Source: CAYVXE01 sp964455375 | GTDB taxonomy: Bacteria; Zhuqueibacterota; Zhuqueibacteria; Oceanimicrobiales; Oceanimicrobiaceae | DNA length: 64,000 bases | Direction: 5' to 3' | Assembly (NCBI GenBank): GCA_964455375.1 | Contig: CAYVXE010000006.1 | Location: 9,074-73,073 of the forward strand | Shown here: positions 36,125-44,955 of the stretch, piece after piece | Position numbering within the stretch: the stretch's first letter is position 1 | Layout of the letters: each line of letters opens with the position of its first letter | Translations under genes and position numbers: made by a program | The notes under the pieces: model-generated | Seen by the model: the letters and a program-made list of their open reading frames with translations, nothing else | The model's database searches: none | Told to the model about the DNA's origin: nothing

Positions 36125-39100
36125 TTACTTCAACAGCATCATCTTATGAGACTCGACAAATCGTTTACCGTTAGCGGATGATGTCTCTCCGGCTTCGATA
36201 CGGTAAAAATAAACCCCGCTGGAAACTGCTTTGCCAAACTCATCTGTGCCGTCCCACTGCACACTGTGAAGTCCTGCCGTCTGTTTCTCTGCATCGACCA
36301 GCGTCCGAACTCTCTGGCCAATAACGTTATAAATAAACAATTTAACGTTTGTGGCCCGCGGCAACGCATAATTAATTTGCGTTGTCGGGTTAAACGGATT
36401 TGGGTAATTCGGCAGAAGTGCAAATGTCTTTGGTAGAGATTCTTTCGTCGCTACAGACGTCAGATTCGGCTGAATGGACAAATTGTCGATCGCCCAACCC
36501 CACCCGTTGGTTGCCGGATCGGCAAAAAGCCGAAAGCGAACGATAATTTCATCGCCGGGGGCAAACGCGTCCAACAGGTTAATGTCGTGGGTTACGAACA
36601 TGTCCGAGGTTCCCACAGATTGGCTATTCCACGCGGTAAGCCAGGCAGCATTTGCGCGGGCATCGTAGCCATCCGCTAAAGGCAGCCAAGTGGAACCGTT
36701 GTCTTTGGAGGCTTCAACGACGACAAAATCATAAAACCCTTGTTGACCGAAAACACTATTGACTTCGCCAGGTTCAACGATGGCGATATCCTCGTAGCTC
36801 AGAGTTGCATTGGTTGCAGTTGCAGCCACTGTGATTGGGTGCAGCAGCAAGGCGGTGAGCTCCGTATCATCCGGGTAATTATGGGTTGAATGCAACGCCG
36901 TACTCGGAAAACCAAAGATGAATTTCTTCGAAAAGCCGACGAGGTTAAGATCAGCCACACTGCCGTTGAAATCATTGGTGTACCCATCGAGTGTCGCTAA
37001 CAGGGGAAAAACATCTATCTCTTGGCTCCGTGTCATAAAACTCTTGCCGTCCTTAAAAGACGCCACGTGCACGGAAACGGTTTTCGTCGCCGGATCGATG
37101 TTAAATTCCAGCGTCGTGTCAGTATTGGCGGCCGTTGCGCCAATACTGAATGTATTGACATTACCCACAAATACAGCCGTGGAATCATAATCCGAAAGCA
37201 AATTCAATTGCACCTGAATTAACCCGGCTGCACCGCCACCGGCTTTTACCAATTCCGGCGCTAAGGTCACCGCCGGGGGTTTATACCCGGCCAACTGCGG
37301 CAGCTCAACAGACCAGACGCCGAGACCGTGTGTCGCCACCACCACTTCGTTATTGACGATGACCATTTCGTACACCGCGACCGCCGGTAAACCGTTATCC
37401 GCAAAAGCCCAGTTGGCGCCGCCATCCGTGGACTCAAAAATACCGATTTCCGTACCCGCCCAGAGGATGTTGGTGTCGAATGGCATGACCAGCAGACTGT
37501 AAACTGCTACATCCGGAAAACCGTTACTGCTGGTACTATTTGTGCCGAAACCGGAAATGTCGGTCCAGGTCTGGCCTAAATTATCCGTGCGCAGAATTTT
37601 CGGCGCTTGTGCAAAAGAGAACAGCGCGAAGGCCGTATTCAGCAGTGTCGGATGCGTTTCCAAACCGGAAATGCGCCCAAGGGAGACATCCGGGAAAACA
37701 TTCGTTGAGTCAAAACTCAACCCGCCATCGTGCGAAACAAACAGCGGGCTGCTATCCAACATTGCAGCTCCCTGCCAAACAATCTGCGGATCGGCTAAGG
37801 AAATTTTAATCTGTGAAGAACTGCTGGTACCGATAAAACCGGACGGTATGGGAATCAATTGCCAACTGGAGGCGAAATCATCCGAACGCCAGACTCCGGA
37901 GCTGCCAAGCGCAAAGACCAAATCCGGATTCTGTTTGGACTTGGCAATTTTGGTAAAAAACGGCGCGCTGCCTGAACCCTGGTCAGACAAACCGTTTGCA
38001 CTTGCCACAGCTTCCCAGGTACTGCCACCATCTGTGGAACGAAAAATGTTATTAAACTGCGACGATTCCAGCATTTTATTCGCATCGCCATAATGCCAGA
38101 CCGCTTCGAAACCATCGCCGCTGGGCGCGTCAACCCAACCGGTCGTGGCCGACGGATTCACCGGTGACACCCAACTGCCGTTATCCTGCGTGCCGCCGAT
38201 ATAGCGGTCGGCGCCGTTCATTTTATCCACCCCGTAAAATTGCGTGGTTACAAATCCGCTCTTAATCTGGCTGAACGTAGTGCCGCCATCGTCGGATTTG
38301 GAAATACCGCCGTCATTGGCATTGATGAGGCGAAAACTTTGCGTCGCCGGGTCTGTGGGTACCAAAACGATATTGTGCTGATCCACATGCACGCCTTTTG
38401 TGGTACCGCCGAACTGTCCGTAACCATCCGTGACGTTGGTTGTGAAGACCTCCTTAGTAATTAGTTGACCCCATTTAATACGCAAAGTGGCATCCGGCAG
38501 GTTATTCGGGTCAAATGCACCGCCGGCTGCCAATACCGGCCAGATAAAATAAAGCTGTTTAAACTCATGCCCGCCGGTCTGCGCTATATTCGGATTGGGA
38601 TTAACCGCATCATACGGTACGGCATGCACAAACATGTATTCGCGGGTCGTTTCCGTATTAAATGGCCCAAGTTCCCATTGGCCATTCCGCGTCTGGTCTC
38701 TGAAAGAAAACATCAACTGCTGGTTGTGGTCTGTATCCCAGACTTCAAACGGCACGTCCACATAATCCTGATAGGTATATTGGTTTGCCGGCACACCGGT
38801 GGTGGCCCCTGTCGGCACTAAAAATCGATGCGCTTTTTGTGATTTTCCCGGTCCGAAGCGTATTTCGATGGTGGCAAAATCTGCGCTGCTCGCGGTTCCA
38901 AAATCAATACCGCCACCGCCCAAAGCGCCGCCAAAGTTTACTAATGACAGAAAAGAAGCGGTATTTTCGAAATCGATACCCGTCACCTGAAATCCGGTGG
39001 TATCGGTTCCGGTGCCCAGGTCCAACCGCCAGAGGTTGATGCCGCCGACAAACACGGCATTCTGGTCATAAGGGTGTGCGGCAATGGTGTTGTCGTACCA

Positions 39101-40291
39101 CCCTTGGCCGCCCAGCCAGTCCTGATTTCCTGATTTATCATCCCCGGCCACCCAATTGGCGCCGGCATCTTCAGACACATACAGAATGGAACCGGCGTCG
39201 CCGCCCTGGGATGAGAGAAATACCTTGTTCGGATTTGCCGGAGAAACGGTGATTTCCATGCGTCCCACAATACCGATGCCGTTGGAAGAGTTCGCCCACG
39301 TGACCCCGCCATCGGTGGATTTTACAACTCCCATGCCGTTCACTGTCGCATACTGAACGCTGAAATTTCCGGGTGTGGCAACAATGTGTTCCACACTGGA
39401 GTTGCCGGAATCGAAAACTTTCGTCCAGGTAGCGCCGCCGTCGGTGGAACGTTGAATCCCGGAGGTGGACGATACACGCTGAAAACCCACACTTGTGGAA
39501 GCCAGAACGATATTTTCATTTGCCGGGTCCACAATAATGCGGGTGACGTTTTGAAAGTCAAAATTTGCAGTACTGGCCAACTGTTGCCAGGTGGCGCCGC
39601 GGTCAGTGGTCTTCCAGATGCCGCTGCCGTGGATTTGATCCACATTGCCAAAACCTTCCCCCGTACCGACATAAATGACGTTGTGGTTGGATGCAGCCAT
39701 CGCCATGGTGCTGGTGGCGAGGTTTGGTAAATCATCTGTGAGGCTGGTCCAGCTTAACCCGGCGTTGGTGGTCTTCCAGACGCCGCCGCCAACCGAACCG
39801 GCGTACCAGGTGTTGTTCGTGGCATCATCAGGGTCCACAATTATCGCCCGCGTGCGCCCGGACACGTTACCCGGACCTCGAGACACCCAGTTTAAAAGTG
39901 CGCCTGCAAGTCGGTTCGTTCCTTTTTTTGCCAAACTCAACTCACGAGTAGATTTCATGCCTCGGGCCTTGAGCAATTCGTCCACTTTGTAATTGAGTTT
40001 GTAAGCCGGGGCAGTCTCTCCGGCGCGAGTGCGGATGTCCCGCTGCCATTGCATAAACAGTTCGGGGGAATCTTCTTTGTCCACATCCTTTACGTTGCCT
40101 TTCTTCACCGACATGGATGAAGAATCCCTATCGAACGTACAACATTTTCCGGAACAAGCTTTTTTTGATGTTGAAATGATATTCAAAGCCGTGTCATACG
40201 GCGATTTCAGGGAATTGTGGCTGAGAACGCTAAAAAAAATGAGCATCAGCGCCAATCCGAGAAATCCTTTCACATTAGCATTTAACTTCAT
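36125..40291 (-). CDS. Secreted BNR/sortilin-like repeat protein with C-terminal sorting domain
   Basis: A 1388-residue exported protein. A signal peptide (LGLALMLIFFSVLS) is followed by a cysteine-rich segment (KKACSGKCCTF). From about 140 to 1010 it has many Asp-box/BNR repeats of the form STDGGATW, TTDRGATW and SDDGGTTF, as in sortilin-type beta propellers and sialidases. A further segment before the end (WAIDNLSI) resembles a jelly-roll. The terminus is the FlgD-like/type A sorting module (LLPNYPNPFNPTTQINYALP, then SSGVYFYRIEAGE). AAGGAG precedes the ATG, and a hairpin follows the stop. Such proteins are common surface proteins of unknown function in Calditrichota and related phyla; sugar binding or adhesion is possible. 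Confidence 0.82.
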   Translation of the reverse strand: MKLNANVKGFLGLALMLIFFSVLSHNSLKSPYDTALNIISTSKKACSGKCCTFDRDSSSMSVKKGNVKDVDKEDSPELFMQWQRDIRTRAGETAPAYKLNYKVDELLKARGMKSTRELSLAKKGTNRLAGALLNWVSRGPGNVSGRTRAIIVDPDDATNNTWYAGSVGGGVWKTTNAGLSWTSLTDDLPNLATSTMAMAASNHNVIYVGTGEGFGNVDQIHGSGIWKTTDRGATWQQLASTANFDFQNVTRIIVDPANENIVLASTSVGFQRVSSTSGIQRSTDGGATWTKVFDSGNSSVEHIVATPGNFSVQYATVNGMGVVKSTDGGVTWANSSNGIGIVGRMEITVSPANPNKVFLSSQGGDAGSILYVSEDAGANWVAGDDKSGNQDWLGGQGWYDNTIAAHPYDQNAVFVGGINLWRLDLGTGTDTTGFQVTGIDFENTASFLSLVNFGGALGGGGIDFGTASSADFATIEIRFGPGKSQKAHRFLVPTGATTGVPANQYTYQDYVDVPFEVWDTDHNQQLMFSFRDQTRNGQWELGPFNTETTREYMFVHAVPYDAVNPNPNIAQTGGHEFKQLYFIWPVLAAGGAFDPNNLPDATLRIKWGQLITKEVFTTNVTDGYGQFGGTTKGVHVDQHNIVLVPTDPATQSFRLINANDGGISKSDDGGTTFSQIKSGFVTTQFYGVDKMNGADRYIGGTQDNGSWVSPVNPSATTGWVDAPSGDGFEAVWHYGDANKMLESSQFNNIFRSTDGGSTWEAVASANGLSDQGSGSAPFFTKIAKSKQNPDLVFALGSSGVWRSDDFASSWQLIPIPSGFIGTSSSSQIKISLADPQIVWQGAAMLDSSPLFVSHDGGLSFDSTNVFPDVSLGRISGLETHPTLLNTAFALFSFAQAPKILRTDNLGQTWTDISGFGTNSTSSNGFPDVAVYSLLVMPFDTNILWAGTEIGIFESTDGGANWAFADNGLPAVAVYEMVIVNNEVVVATHGLGVWSVELPQLAGYKPPAVTLAPELVKAGGGAAGLIQVQLNLLSDYDSTAVFVGNVNTFSIGATAANTDTTLEFNIDPATKTVSVHVASFKDGKSFMTRSQEIDVFPLLATLDGYTNDFNGSVADLNLVGFSKKFIFGFPSTALHSTHNYPDDTELTALLLHPITVAATATNATLSYEDIAIVEPGEVNSVFGQQGFYDFVVVEASKDNGSTWLPLADGYDARANAAWLTAWNSQSVGTSDMFVTHDINLLDAFAPGDEIIVRFRLFADPATNGWGWAIDNLSIQPNLTSVATKESLPKTFALLPNYPNPFNPTTQINYALPRATNVKLFIYNVIGQRVRTLVDAEKQTAGLHSVQWDGTDEFGKAVSSGVYFYRIEAGETSSANGKRFVESHKMMLLK

Positions 40292-40350
40292 GCCTTCCGT
40301 CTCCTTTTTGTTAGTTTGTGATTAGATAATTTATTATTTATGGTGTGTCT

Positions 40351-40785
40351 CTATTTTAATTCAGCCGCAGTTTTTTTGATTTTCTTAGCGGATTTTATAT
40401 CATAAATATAACCGCTTCCCGCACCGCCCTTTTCATCCACCTGTACAATTCCAGGGATGGTATGAACGGCAATTTGGTTGTTATTCACCCATTTCACCTC
40501 ACCATTGCGCAATGCATCTTCGAAAAGTATCTTGGAATTTTTCAGATCATAAACAAAAAATGCCAAAGGCGGGTACACATGTTTTGCAGAGGATTTGGCC
40601 TGCTTTATGCACAGTACAACAGTTTTTGCTGGATTGAAATCATAGTGGATATTGGATTCGTATCTTTGTTTTGCTAGAATCCTGTAAGATGGGATGTTCA
40701 TGGCAGGCGGTTCAGACTTTGAAGAAGCGCAGGAACAATAAACAGATAAACCGAAGAAAATTAAGAGATAAAAACGCACGTTCAA
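40351..40785 (-). CDS. Small putative lipoprotein
   Basis: A 144-residue protein with a short hydrophobic leader ending in cysteines (FFGLSVYCSCASSK), consistent with a lipobox. The mature part has beta-propeller-like phrases (KTVVLCIKQAKSS, FFVYDLKNSKILFEDA, VKWVNNNQIAVHTIPGI) and a lysine-rich end. The start is a TTG at 40785 with only a weak ribosome site; a GTG two codons later is also possible. Function unknown. It lies 59 bp upstream of the 1388-residue protein gene on the same strand. Confidence 0.6.
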   Translation of the reverse strand: MNVRFYLLIFFGLSVYCSCASSKSEPPAMNIPSYRILAKQRYESNIHYDFNPAKTVVLCIKQAKSSAKHVYPPLAFFVYDLKNSKILFEDALRNGEVKWVNNNQIAVHTIPGIVQVDEKGGAGSGYIYDIKSAKKIKKTAAELK

Positions 40786-41049
40786 CCAGATTATAAAGAA
40801 TGTCCAGGGAGAGATACTCAGTAATTTGTTAGTCGTATAAATTTTATTATACGAATTGCACCAATAAAATGCAAATAATTTCCCCCCAAAAATGTTACAA
40901 AATTGTGTACATAATCGTAGAGTTTGACGATAGAACTTTGAAAATCGACTATTTTGGTTTTGCTTTTTAGCGCGTTCGTTAGAATAACTAAAAGCAATAA
41001 GGAAGGCGACATGTCATTTACAATCCAGGAAGAAATGTTAGCGGCTAAT

Positions 41050-41241
41050 CTATTCAGATTTTCTACGCAAAAAATCCGGTAAATCAAAATCCGGGTTCGA
41101 CTCTCCCCATTTGATGCACTCAAAATAGGTATTGCAGTCCTTGCAGTAGTGCGACCGCACCATCAAGGCTGTGGCAAAGTCAGAAACCTTTCTGGTATTT
41201 TCTGAGCCGCAGAAGGGACATTTTGTGAGGTTCATCGTCAT
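41050..41241 (-). CDS. Small zinc-ribbon protein resembling the PaaD C-terminal domain
   Basis: A 63-residue protein with two CxxC pairs (CPFCGSENTRKVSDF, then YCKDCNTYFECIKWGE). The order and spacing, including CGSENT, the following SxF and the aromatic after the second pair, match the zinc ribbon that forms the C-terminus of PaaD, the maturation factor of phenylacetyl-CoA epoxidase. It stands 57 bp downstream of the paaC-like gene on the same strand, while the DUF59 half of PaaD is encoded separately at 43459-43767. I infer that the two together do the job of PaaD. The start could also be the ATG two codons later. Confidence 0.65.
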   Translation of the reverse strand: MTMNLTKCPFCGSENTRKVSDFATALMVRSHYCKDCNTYFECIKWGESNPDFDLPDFLRRKSE

Positions 41242-41298
41242 AGAGCTTTAAGGTATGGGAATGAGAAAAATACTTAACCTAAATTCCATTTTAGCCAG

Positions 41299-42144
41299 TT
41301 AGTTCAGTTTAAAAACGTTGTTTTTACTGCCTTTTAAATGATAAAGAATCTGTTCATCAGGGGCGCTTTTTCGAACTCTTCTGGTCTTTGGATTCCAACC
41401 TTGCCACTTAACCTCACGGTTGAAAAGCCAATGTCCATCTTCTGCTCTTGTCATCTCAGGATTCAGATGCAGTTTTTCAGACAGTCCCCCCAGACTGTTT
41501 AAGAAATTTTGCAAAATTTCAGCGTTTGGCTGCGTTTTAATGCCGGCTTCCACCAACGTCCGGTCTTCATCCTCATCCACCGGTCCAAACCACTCGACGA
41601 TAGATTCTAATGCGTTTTTAGCGCTGCGTTCCATAACGGCGCGAGTATCAGCATTTTTCTGTGCCAGCGTCCGAAACCAACCTTGTCCATGGTGAATGTG
41701 GTAGCGTTCCTCATCGATCATTTTTTCAAGACTCATGTGCAACGGTTTAAAAGACGAGTTTTGCATGGAAATCAGAACCGAGGTGACGGCCAGATCAACC
41801 AGATAATTCGCCGCAACAAATTCCGCCCAGTCTTTTATTTCATTATCCAGGAAAGAAATATTGGCAAATGTTTCGGCATTCCGTTCTTCCACCAGCTTCG
41901 TGGGATTGTCGCCATAATGCGTATGTAAAAGACCGTGCAGCAATCGTACATGCCCCAACTCCCCCTGACAGAGGGAACAACAAGCAACGGCAGCTTCAAT
42001 TTCCGGCGGACCGAAGGTCCATTCACCATAGTGGTAACCTAAAAGCAATTTTGTGTCTGCGCATGCCAGCAAGAGATTCCGCAGGCCCTCTTTGCAAACG
42101 TCATTCATGCCGTCAGTGGATTCAAAAATCGTTTCCTGCACCAT
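41299..42144 (-). CDS. paaC: Phenylacetyl-CoA epoxidase-type subunit, PaaC-like
   Basis: A 281-residue ferritin-like protein of the phenylacetic acid catabolic family (PF05138). It has LLGYHYGEW, CQGELGHVRLLHGLL, DWAEFVAANYLVDLA and EERYHIHHGQGW. Two ExxH motifs (ELGH and ERYH) are present. In the well-studied enzyme PaaA carries the di-iron ligands and PaaC has lost them, so keeping both in this subunit is unusual. The call PaaC rather than a second PaaA rests on length and on the better PaaA match of the 43761-44714 gene. It belongs to a minus-strand cluster with PaaA, PaaB, PaaD-like and flavin reductase genes. Confidence 0.75.
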   Translation of the reverse strand: MVQETIFESTDGMNDVCKEGLRNLLLACADTKLLLGYHYGEWTFGPPEIEAAVACCSLCQGELGHVRLLHGLLHTHYGDNPTKLVEERNAETFANISFLDNEIKDWAEFVAANYLVDLAVTSVLISMQNSSFKPLHMSLEKMIDEERYHIHHGQGWFRTLAQKNADTRAVMERSAKNALESIVEWFGPVDEDEDRTLVEAGIKTQPNAEILQNFLNSLGGLSEKLHLNPEMTRAEDGHWLFNREVKWQGWNPKTRRVRKSAPDEQILYHLKGSKNNVFKLN

Positions 42145-42180
42145 AAAATTTTACCTTCTTATGAGTTAGCATCCAACAAA

Positions 42181-42684
42181 TCAGCCGCCGTAAAAAACTT
42201 TGTCGCCGAGGTCTTTTAACGTGAGCGTCACATCATCAGGCCGCCCTGTCGGTTCCTCTGAAACACCGGCGTCTACCACTTCGCCCACAAAAATAGAGTG
42301 GTCCCCTTTCTCAACTGTGTCGATGAGCTTGCACTCCACATAAGCCGGCACACTGTCCAAAATGGGAGAGCCTGTGGAACCCTTGTGAAAGGTTTCTCCG
42401 TTGATGGCGTTACCGTCGCGCTCAACCGGTTTAAAAAATGCATACGCCGCACCCTGCTGACTTTTACCGAGAATATTCAGGGCAAAACACCCGGCCTGCT
42501 TTACAACCTGATGAATGCCGGAATCAACCTTTACACCGACGACAATTAACGGAGGACTGAAAGCTGTTTGTGTAACCCAATTCACCGTCGCGGCAGCGAT
42601 GTCCCCGGACGGCGACTCTCCGGTCATGACATACAAACCATAAGGAATCATTCGCAAAGCTGTTTTTTTATGATTTTCGTCCAT
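42181..42684 (-). CDS. Flavin reductase-like FMN-binding protein
   Basis: A 167-residue protein of the flavin reductase-like family: MIPYGLYVMTGESPSGDIAA, NWVTQTAFSPPLIVVGVKVD, HQVVKQAGCFALNILGKSQQ and GDHSIFVGEVVDAG are the expected conserved strands around the FMN site. AAGGAG lies nine bases before the ATG. It is 36 bp upstream of the paaC-like gene. No PaaE-type ferredoxin/FAD reductase is present in the window, so this flavoprotein may pass electrons to the oxygenase (inference). It could also serve an unrelated flavin-dependent monooxygenase. Confidence 0.82.
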   Translation of the reverse strand: MDENHKKTALRMIPYGLYVMTGESPSGDIAAATVNWVTQTAFSPPLIVVGVKVDSGIHQVVKQAGCFALNILGKSQQGAAYAFFKPVERDGNAINGETFHKGSTGSPILDSVPAYVECKLIDTVEKGDHSIFVGEVVDAGVSEEPTGRPDDVTLTLKDLGDKVFYGG

Positions 42685-42829
42685 CTTAAAATCTCCTTCT
42701 TATATGTTCATGAATATTACGCAGAAAAATGCGAAACACTCGAAATTTCATCTTTTTTCAACAATTCGTTTCCCTTGTATTCTTTGTGACTTCTACGAAG
42801 TCAGATTGCTCCTCTGTCCGATACCTGCC

Positions 42830-43016
42830 CTTGTGCGTCAAACTTGCCTTTTCAAGACAGGCGAACGCCTGATGAGAAATCTGCTCGATGCTTGCGTCAG
42901 ACCTTTTGGCTCCGCTACGTTCCGCTCAAGGTGACAAGAGAGGAGTGAGTGTCCTGTAAGCGTAGGCTTTAGCCTGCGGTGGTAAAAACACCCCATCTTA
43001 CCCTTATTCCCGTATA
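42830..43016 (-). repeat. Inverted copy of the dispersed composite repeat inside the paa-like cluster
   Basis: Between the flavin reductase and paaB-like genes. The plus strand shows GGCTCCGCTACGTTCCGCTC (within 42899-42941), the reverse complement of module A at 48541-48582 with two differences. Next come GCGTAGGCTTTAGCCTGCGG (42960-42979, module B reversed) and CCATCTTACCCTTATTCCCG (about 42993, module D reversed). No gene is seen in 42685-43024. Confidence 0.7.
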
Positions 43017-43024
43017 CCTACATT

Positions 43025-43240
43025 TTAGTTCCCCCAAACAGGCACTTTACAGTCATGCGTTACCTGAATGACCGCTTTCCGCGGCACCACGCACATTTCC
43101 ACCCATTTCTCCTCATCGTACATGGTCCAGGCGTAGACCTTCGCTAAATCATCGTCAGCAGCGTTGACACTACCGATGTGCTTAAGCTCATCTTTGTGTG
43201 TCTTTCGGGCAAATACTTCATACACCTCATCGTGGCGCAT
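43025..43240 (-). CDS. paaB: PaaB-like epoxidase subunit
   Basis: A 71-residue protein with the compact PaaB pattern: DEVYEVFARKTHKDELKHIG, SVNAADDDLAKVYAWTMYDE, then the VVPRKAV strand. It is somewhat shorter than the usual 90-95 residues. PaaB bridges the PaaAC units in the epoxidase complex. The ATG at 43240 is chosen because GAGGAAAG lies correctly before it; an ATG four codons earlier overlaps that site. It lies between the paaD-like gene and a dispersed repeat. Confidence 0.75.
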   Translation of the reverse strand: MRHDEVYEVFARKTHKDELKHIGSVNAADDDLAKVYAWTMYDEEKWVEMCVVPRKAVIQVTHDCKVPVWGN

Positions 43241-43286
43241 TGCTTTCCTCATTCTACAAAATATTTTTTTTAATTACACCTCATTC

Positions 43287-43496
43287 CCCTATTCCCTATT
43301 CACTCAACTCACGCCATAACACTGTAAAATCTGCTTTCCTTNNNNNNNNNNNNNNNNNNNNNNNNNNNNNNNNNNNNNNNNNNNNNNNNNNNNNNNNNNN
43401 NNNNNNNNNNNNNNNNNNNNNNNNNNNNNNNNNNNNNNNNNCCCTATTCCCTATTCACTCAACTCACGCCATAACACTGTAAAATCTGCTTTCCTT
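43287..43496. other. False scaffold gap: second 55-bp duplicate around 100 N
   Basis: Bases 43287-43341 and 43442-43496 are identical over 55 positions (CCCTATTCCCTATTC at the start, CTGCTTTCCTT at the end), with exactly 100 Ns between. The right copy contains the true 3' end of the paaD-like gene. Collapsing the copies leaves about 65 bp between paaD-like and paaB-like genes. Confidence 0.93.
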
Positions 43497-43767
43497 TTTC
43501 AGTAATCTTGTCTTTCGTCCACGGCGGGCTCCAGACAATTTCCACATCTGCAGAGGAAACACCTTTAATCTTGTTTACTGCTTCTTTTATATCCGAAATG
43601 ATCATTTCAATCGCTGGACAACCGATGGATGTAAATGTAAGATCGATTTTGACAGCACCGCCATTCACCTGAACACCGTACACCATTCCTAAATCGACGA
43701 TACTCAGTGGAAATTCCGGGTCCTGTACCGCATTTAGCGCATCCCATACCTGCGGATTCTTTACCAC
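43459..43767 (-). CDS. paaD: DUF59/MIP18-family protein, N-terminal PaaD-like
   Basis: A 102-residue DUF59 (MIP18-family) protein: VWDALNAVQDPEFPLSIVDL, GMVYGV, LTFTSIGCPAIEMI with the conserved Cys, and IVWSPPWTKDKITEKGKQIL. This is the iron-sulfur or iron maturation module of PaaD. It lacks the C-terminal zinc ribbon of full PaaD, which appears as a separate gene at 41050-41241. It starts with GTG at 43767, with GGAGG nine bases upstream, and overlaps the end of the paaA-like gene by 7 bp, so the two are translationally coupled. A general SufT-like role is the alternative reading. Confidence 0.78.
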   Translation of the reverse strand: MVKNPQVWDALNAVQDPEFPLSIVDLGMVYGVQVNGGAVKIDLTFTSIGCPAIEMIISDIKEAVNKIKGVSSADVEIVWSPPWTKDKITEKGKQILQCYGVS

Positions 43768-44714
43768 TGTTTTCCTCCAAGGAAACTGTCGGCATCGCCT
43801 TGCACCATTTCCACATAGCGGACGTTCATGGGGCCGCGGCCCTGCCAGCGGACGAATACTTCATCCCAGGTCAGTGGCTGATCAAAAAACCACTTTTTAG
43901 CTGCCGCGTCATAGTGGCAGGGAAACGGGTAGTCGAGTTTATATTCATTTTTTGTGTCATCGAAATGCGCCGGGACTTTAATGCCAATGCTTTCACATAG
44001 TGGTACCGTCGCGGACATCCAGGTTTGGCGAAGCTGATCATTGGTCTTCCCTTTTAATTTATAATCCAACTGCCCACTGTGGCGTTTTAATTCATCGGGC
44101 AGACCAAACCATTCCAACGTCATGGGGAACATCCAATCAACCGCCTGCTGTAACAGTTCTTTCGCTTCTCCGCCGGCTTTCGCCAGCCGCCGCATCCAGG
44201 ATTCGCCATGCCGAAGATGCAAAACCTCTTCGCGGTCGACTTTCACCAACGCCCGGCGCAACGGTCCGTAACTGGTATTTTCGAGAACATCCCCAAGCAG
44301 CGTAATACCGGCCCTGTCAAAAAAACCGTTTGCGACCACCATTTCCGCCCAATTCTCCAGCGGTTGATCAAATCCGTACGGGTGTTTAAACTCATGCGGT
44401 TGGCGTCCGTACACCAGCCAATGCTTATCCACGCCTAAGTCTTCCATGATGCGATATGCGATGTTGGCGTGACCCAATTCATCGTGAATGATGGCAGTCA
44501 CGGCAATACGGCTGTTGATGGTCGGTGCGTCTTTTGACGCCAGATAATAAGCCGGAGCACTCATGAGTTCTGTATCTCCCTGCACCGTGAGTTGTGTGAT
44601 TAACGCTTTTTTATATCCGGGCGTCATGTCTTCTCTAGACTCCACCATGAAACCGTTACGGATTTTCTCCATGAGTTCCTGCTCTGCCGCACCATTTTTT
44701 TTTGCATCCGCCAT
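43761..44714 (-). CDS. paaA: Phenylacetyl-CoA epoxidase-type catalytic subunit, PaaA-like
   Basis: A 317-residue di-iron protein of the PaaA/PaaC family (PF05138). The metal-ligand motifs are present: IIHDELGHANIAYR (first ExxH) and KVDREEVLHLRHGESW (second ExxH), with the connecting NWAEMVVANGFFDRAGITLL. The LTWDEVFVRWQGRGPMN segment near the end is also PaaA-like. It should catalyse oxygen-dependent epoxidation of an aryl-CoA ring; the substrate could be phenylacetyl-CoA or another CoA ester. The ATG at 44714 follows AAGGAG by five bases. It is the first gene of the cluster. Neither paaK ligase nor paaZ was seen in the window. Confidence 0.78.
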   Translation of the reverse strand: MADAKKNGAAEQELMEKIRNGFMVESREDMTPGYKKALITQLTVQGDTELMSAPAYYLASKDAPTINSRIAVTAIIHDELGHANIAYRIMEDLGVDKHWLVYGRQPHEFKHPYGFDQPLENWAEMVVANGFFDRAGITLLGDVLENTSYGPLRRALVKVDREEVLHLRHGESWMRRLAKAGGEAKELLQQAVDWMFPMTLEWFGLPDELKRHSGQLDYKLKGKTNDQLRQTWMSATVPLCESIGIKVPAHFDDTKNEYKLDYPFPCHYDAAAKKWFFDQPLTWDEVFVRWQGRGPMNVRYVEMVQGDADSFLGGKQW

Positions 44715-44897
44715 AAAAACTCCTTGCAACATTTTATCGAGATAATTGAAATGACCATTTATTGAAATATTAGAAGAATATACATTTTCACTAAGAAAAA
44801 ATCAAGCGTTGCTTTGCCGAGACTATCATTTATCACTATGAACAATTTAAACGAATGCGTGCTTCCCCAAAAAGCATTAAATTCATTCACGCAGTAC

Positions 44898-44929
44898 AAA
44901 AAAAAGGACGAAGCAAACGCCTCGTCCTT
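44898..44929 (-). terminator. Intrinsic terminator after the DUF2892 gene
   Basis: Minus strand: AAGGACGA pairs with TCGTCCTT (44904-44911 with 44922-44929), extended by two more pairs across one mismatch, and is followed by a run of eight Ts. It lies about 30 bp past the DUF2892 stop and isolates the paa-like cluster from upstream transcription. Confidence 0.75.
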
Positions 44930-44955
44930 ACCAAAATAAGTATTTGAGATGAATT

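Noticed and set aside
41026..41094. 22-codon plus-strand frame after AAGGAAGG, overlapping the zinc-ribbon gene end
   Set aside because: Very short, antisense to a gene with clear zinc-ribbon motifs, no conserved pattern.
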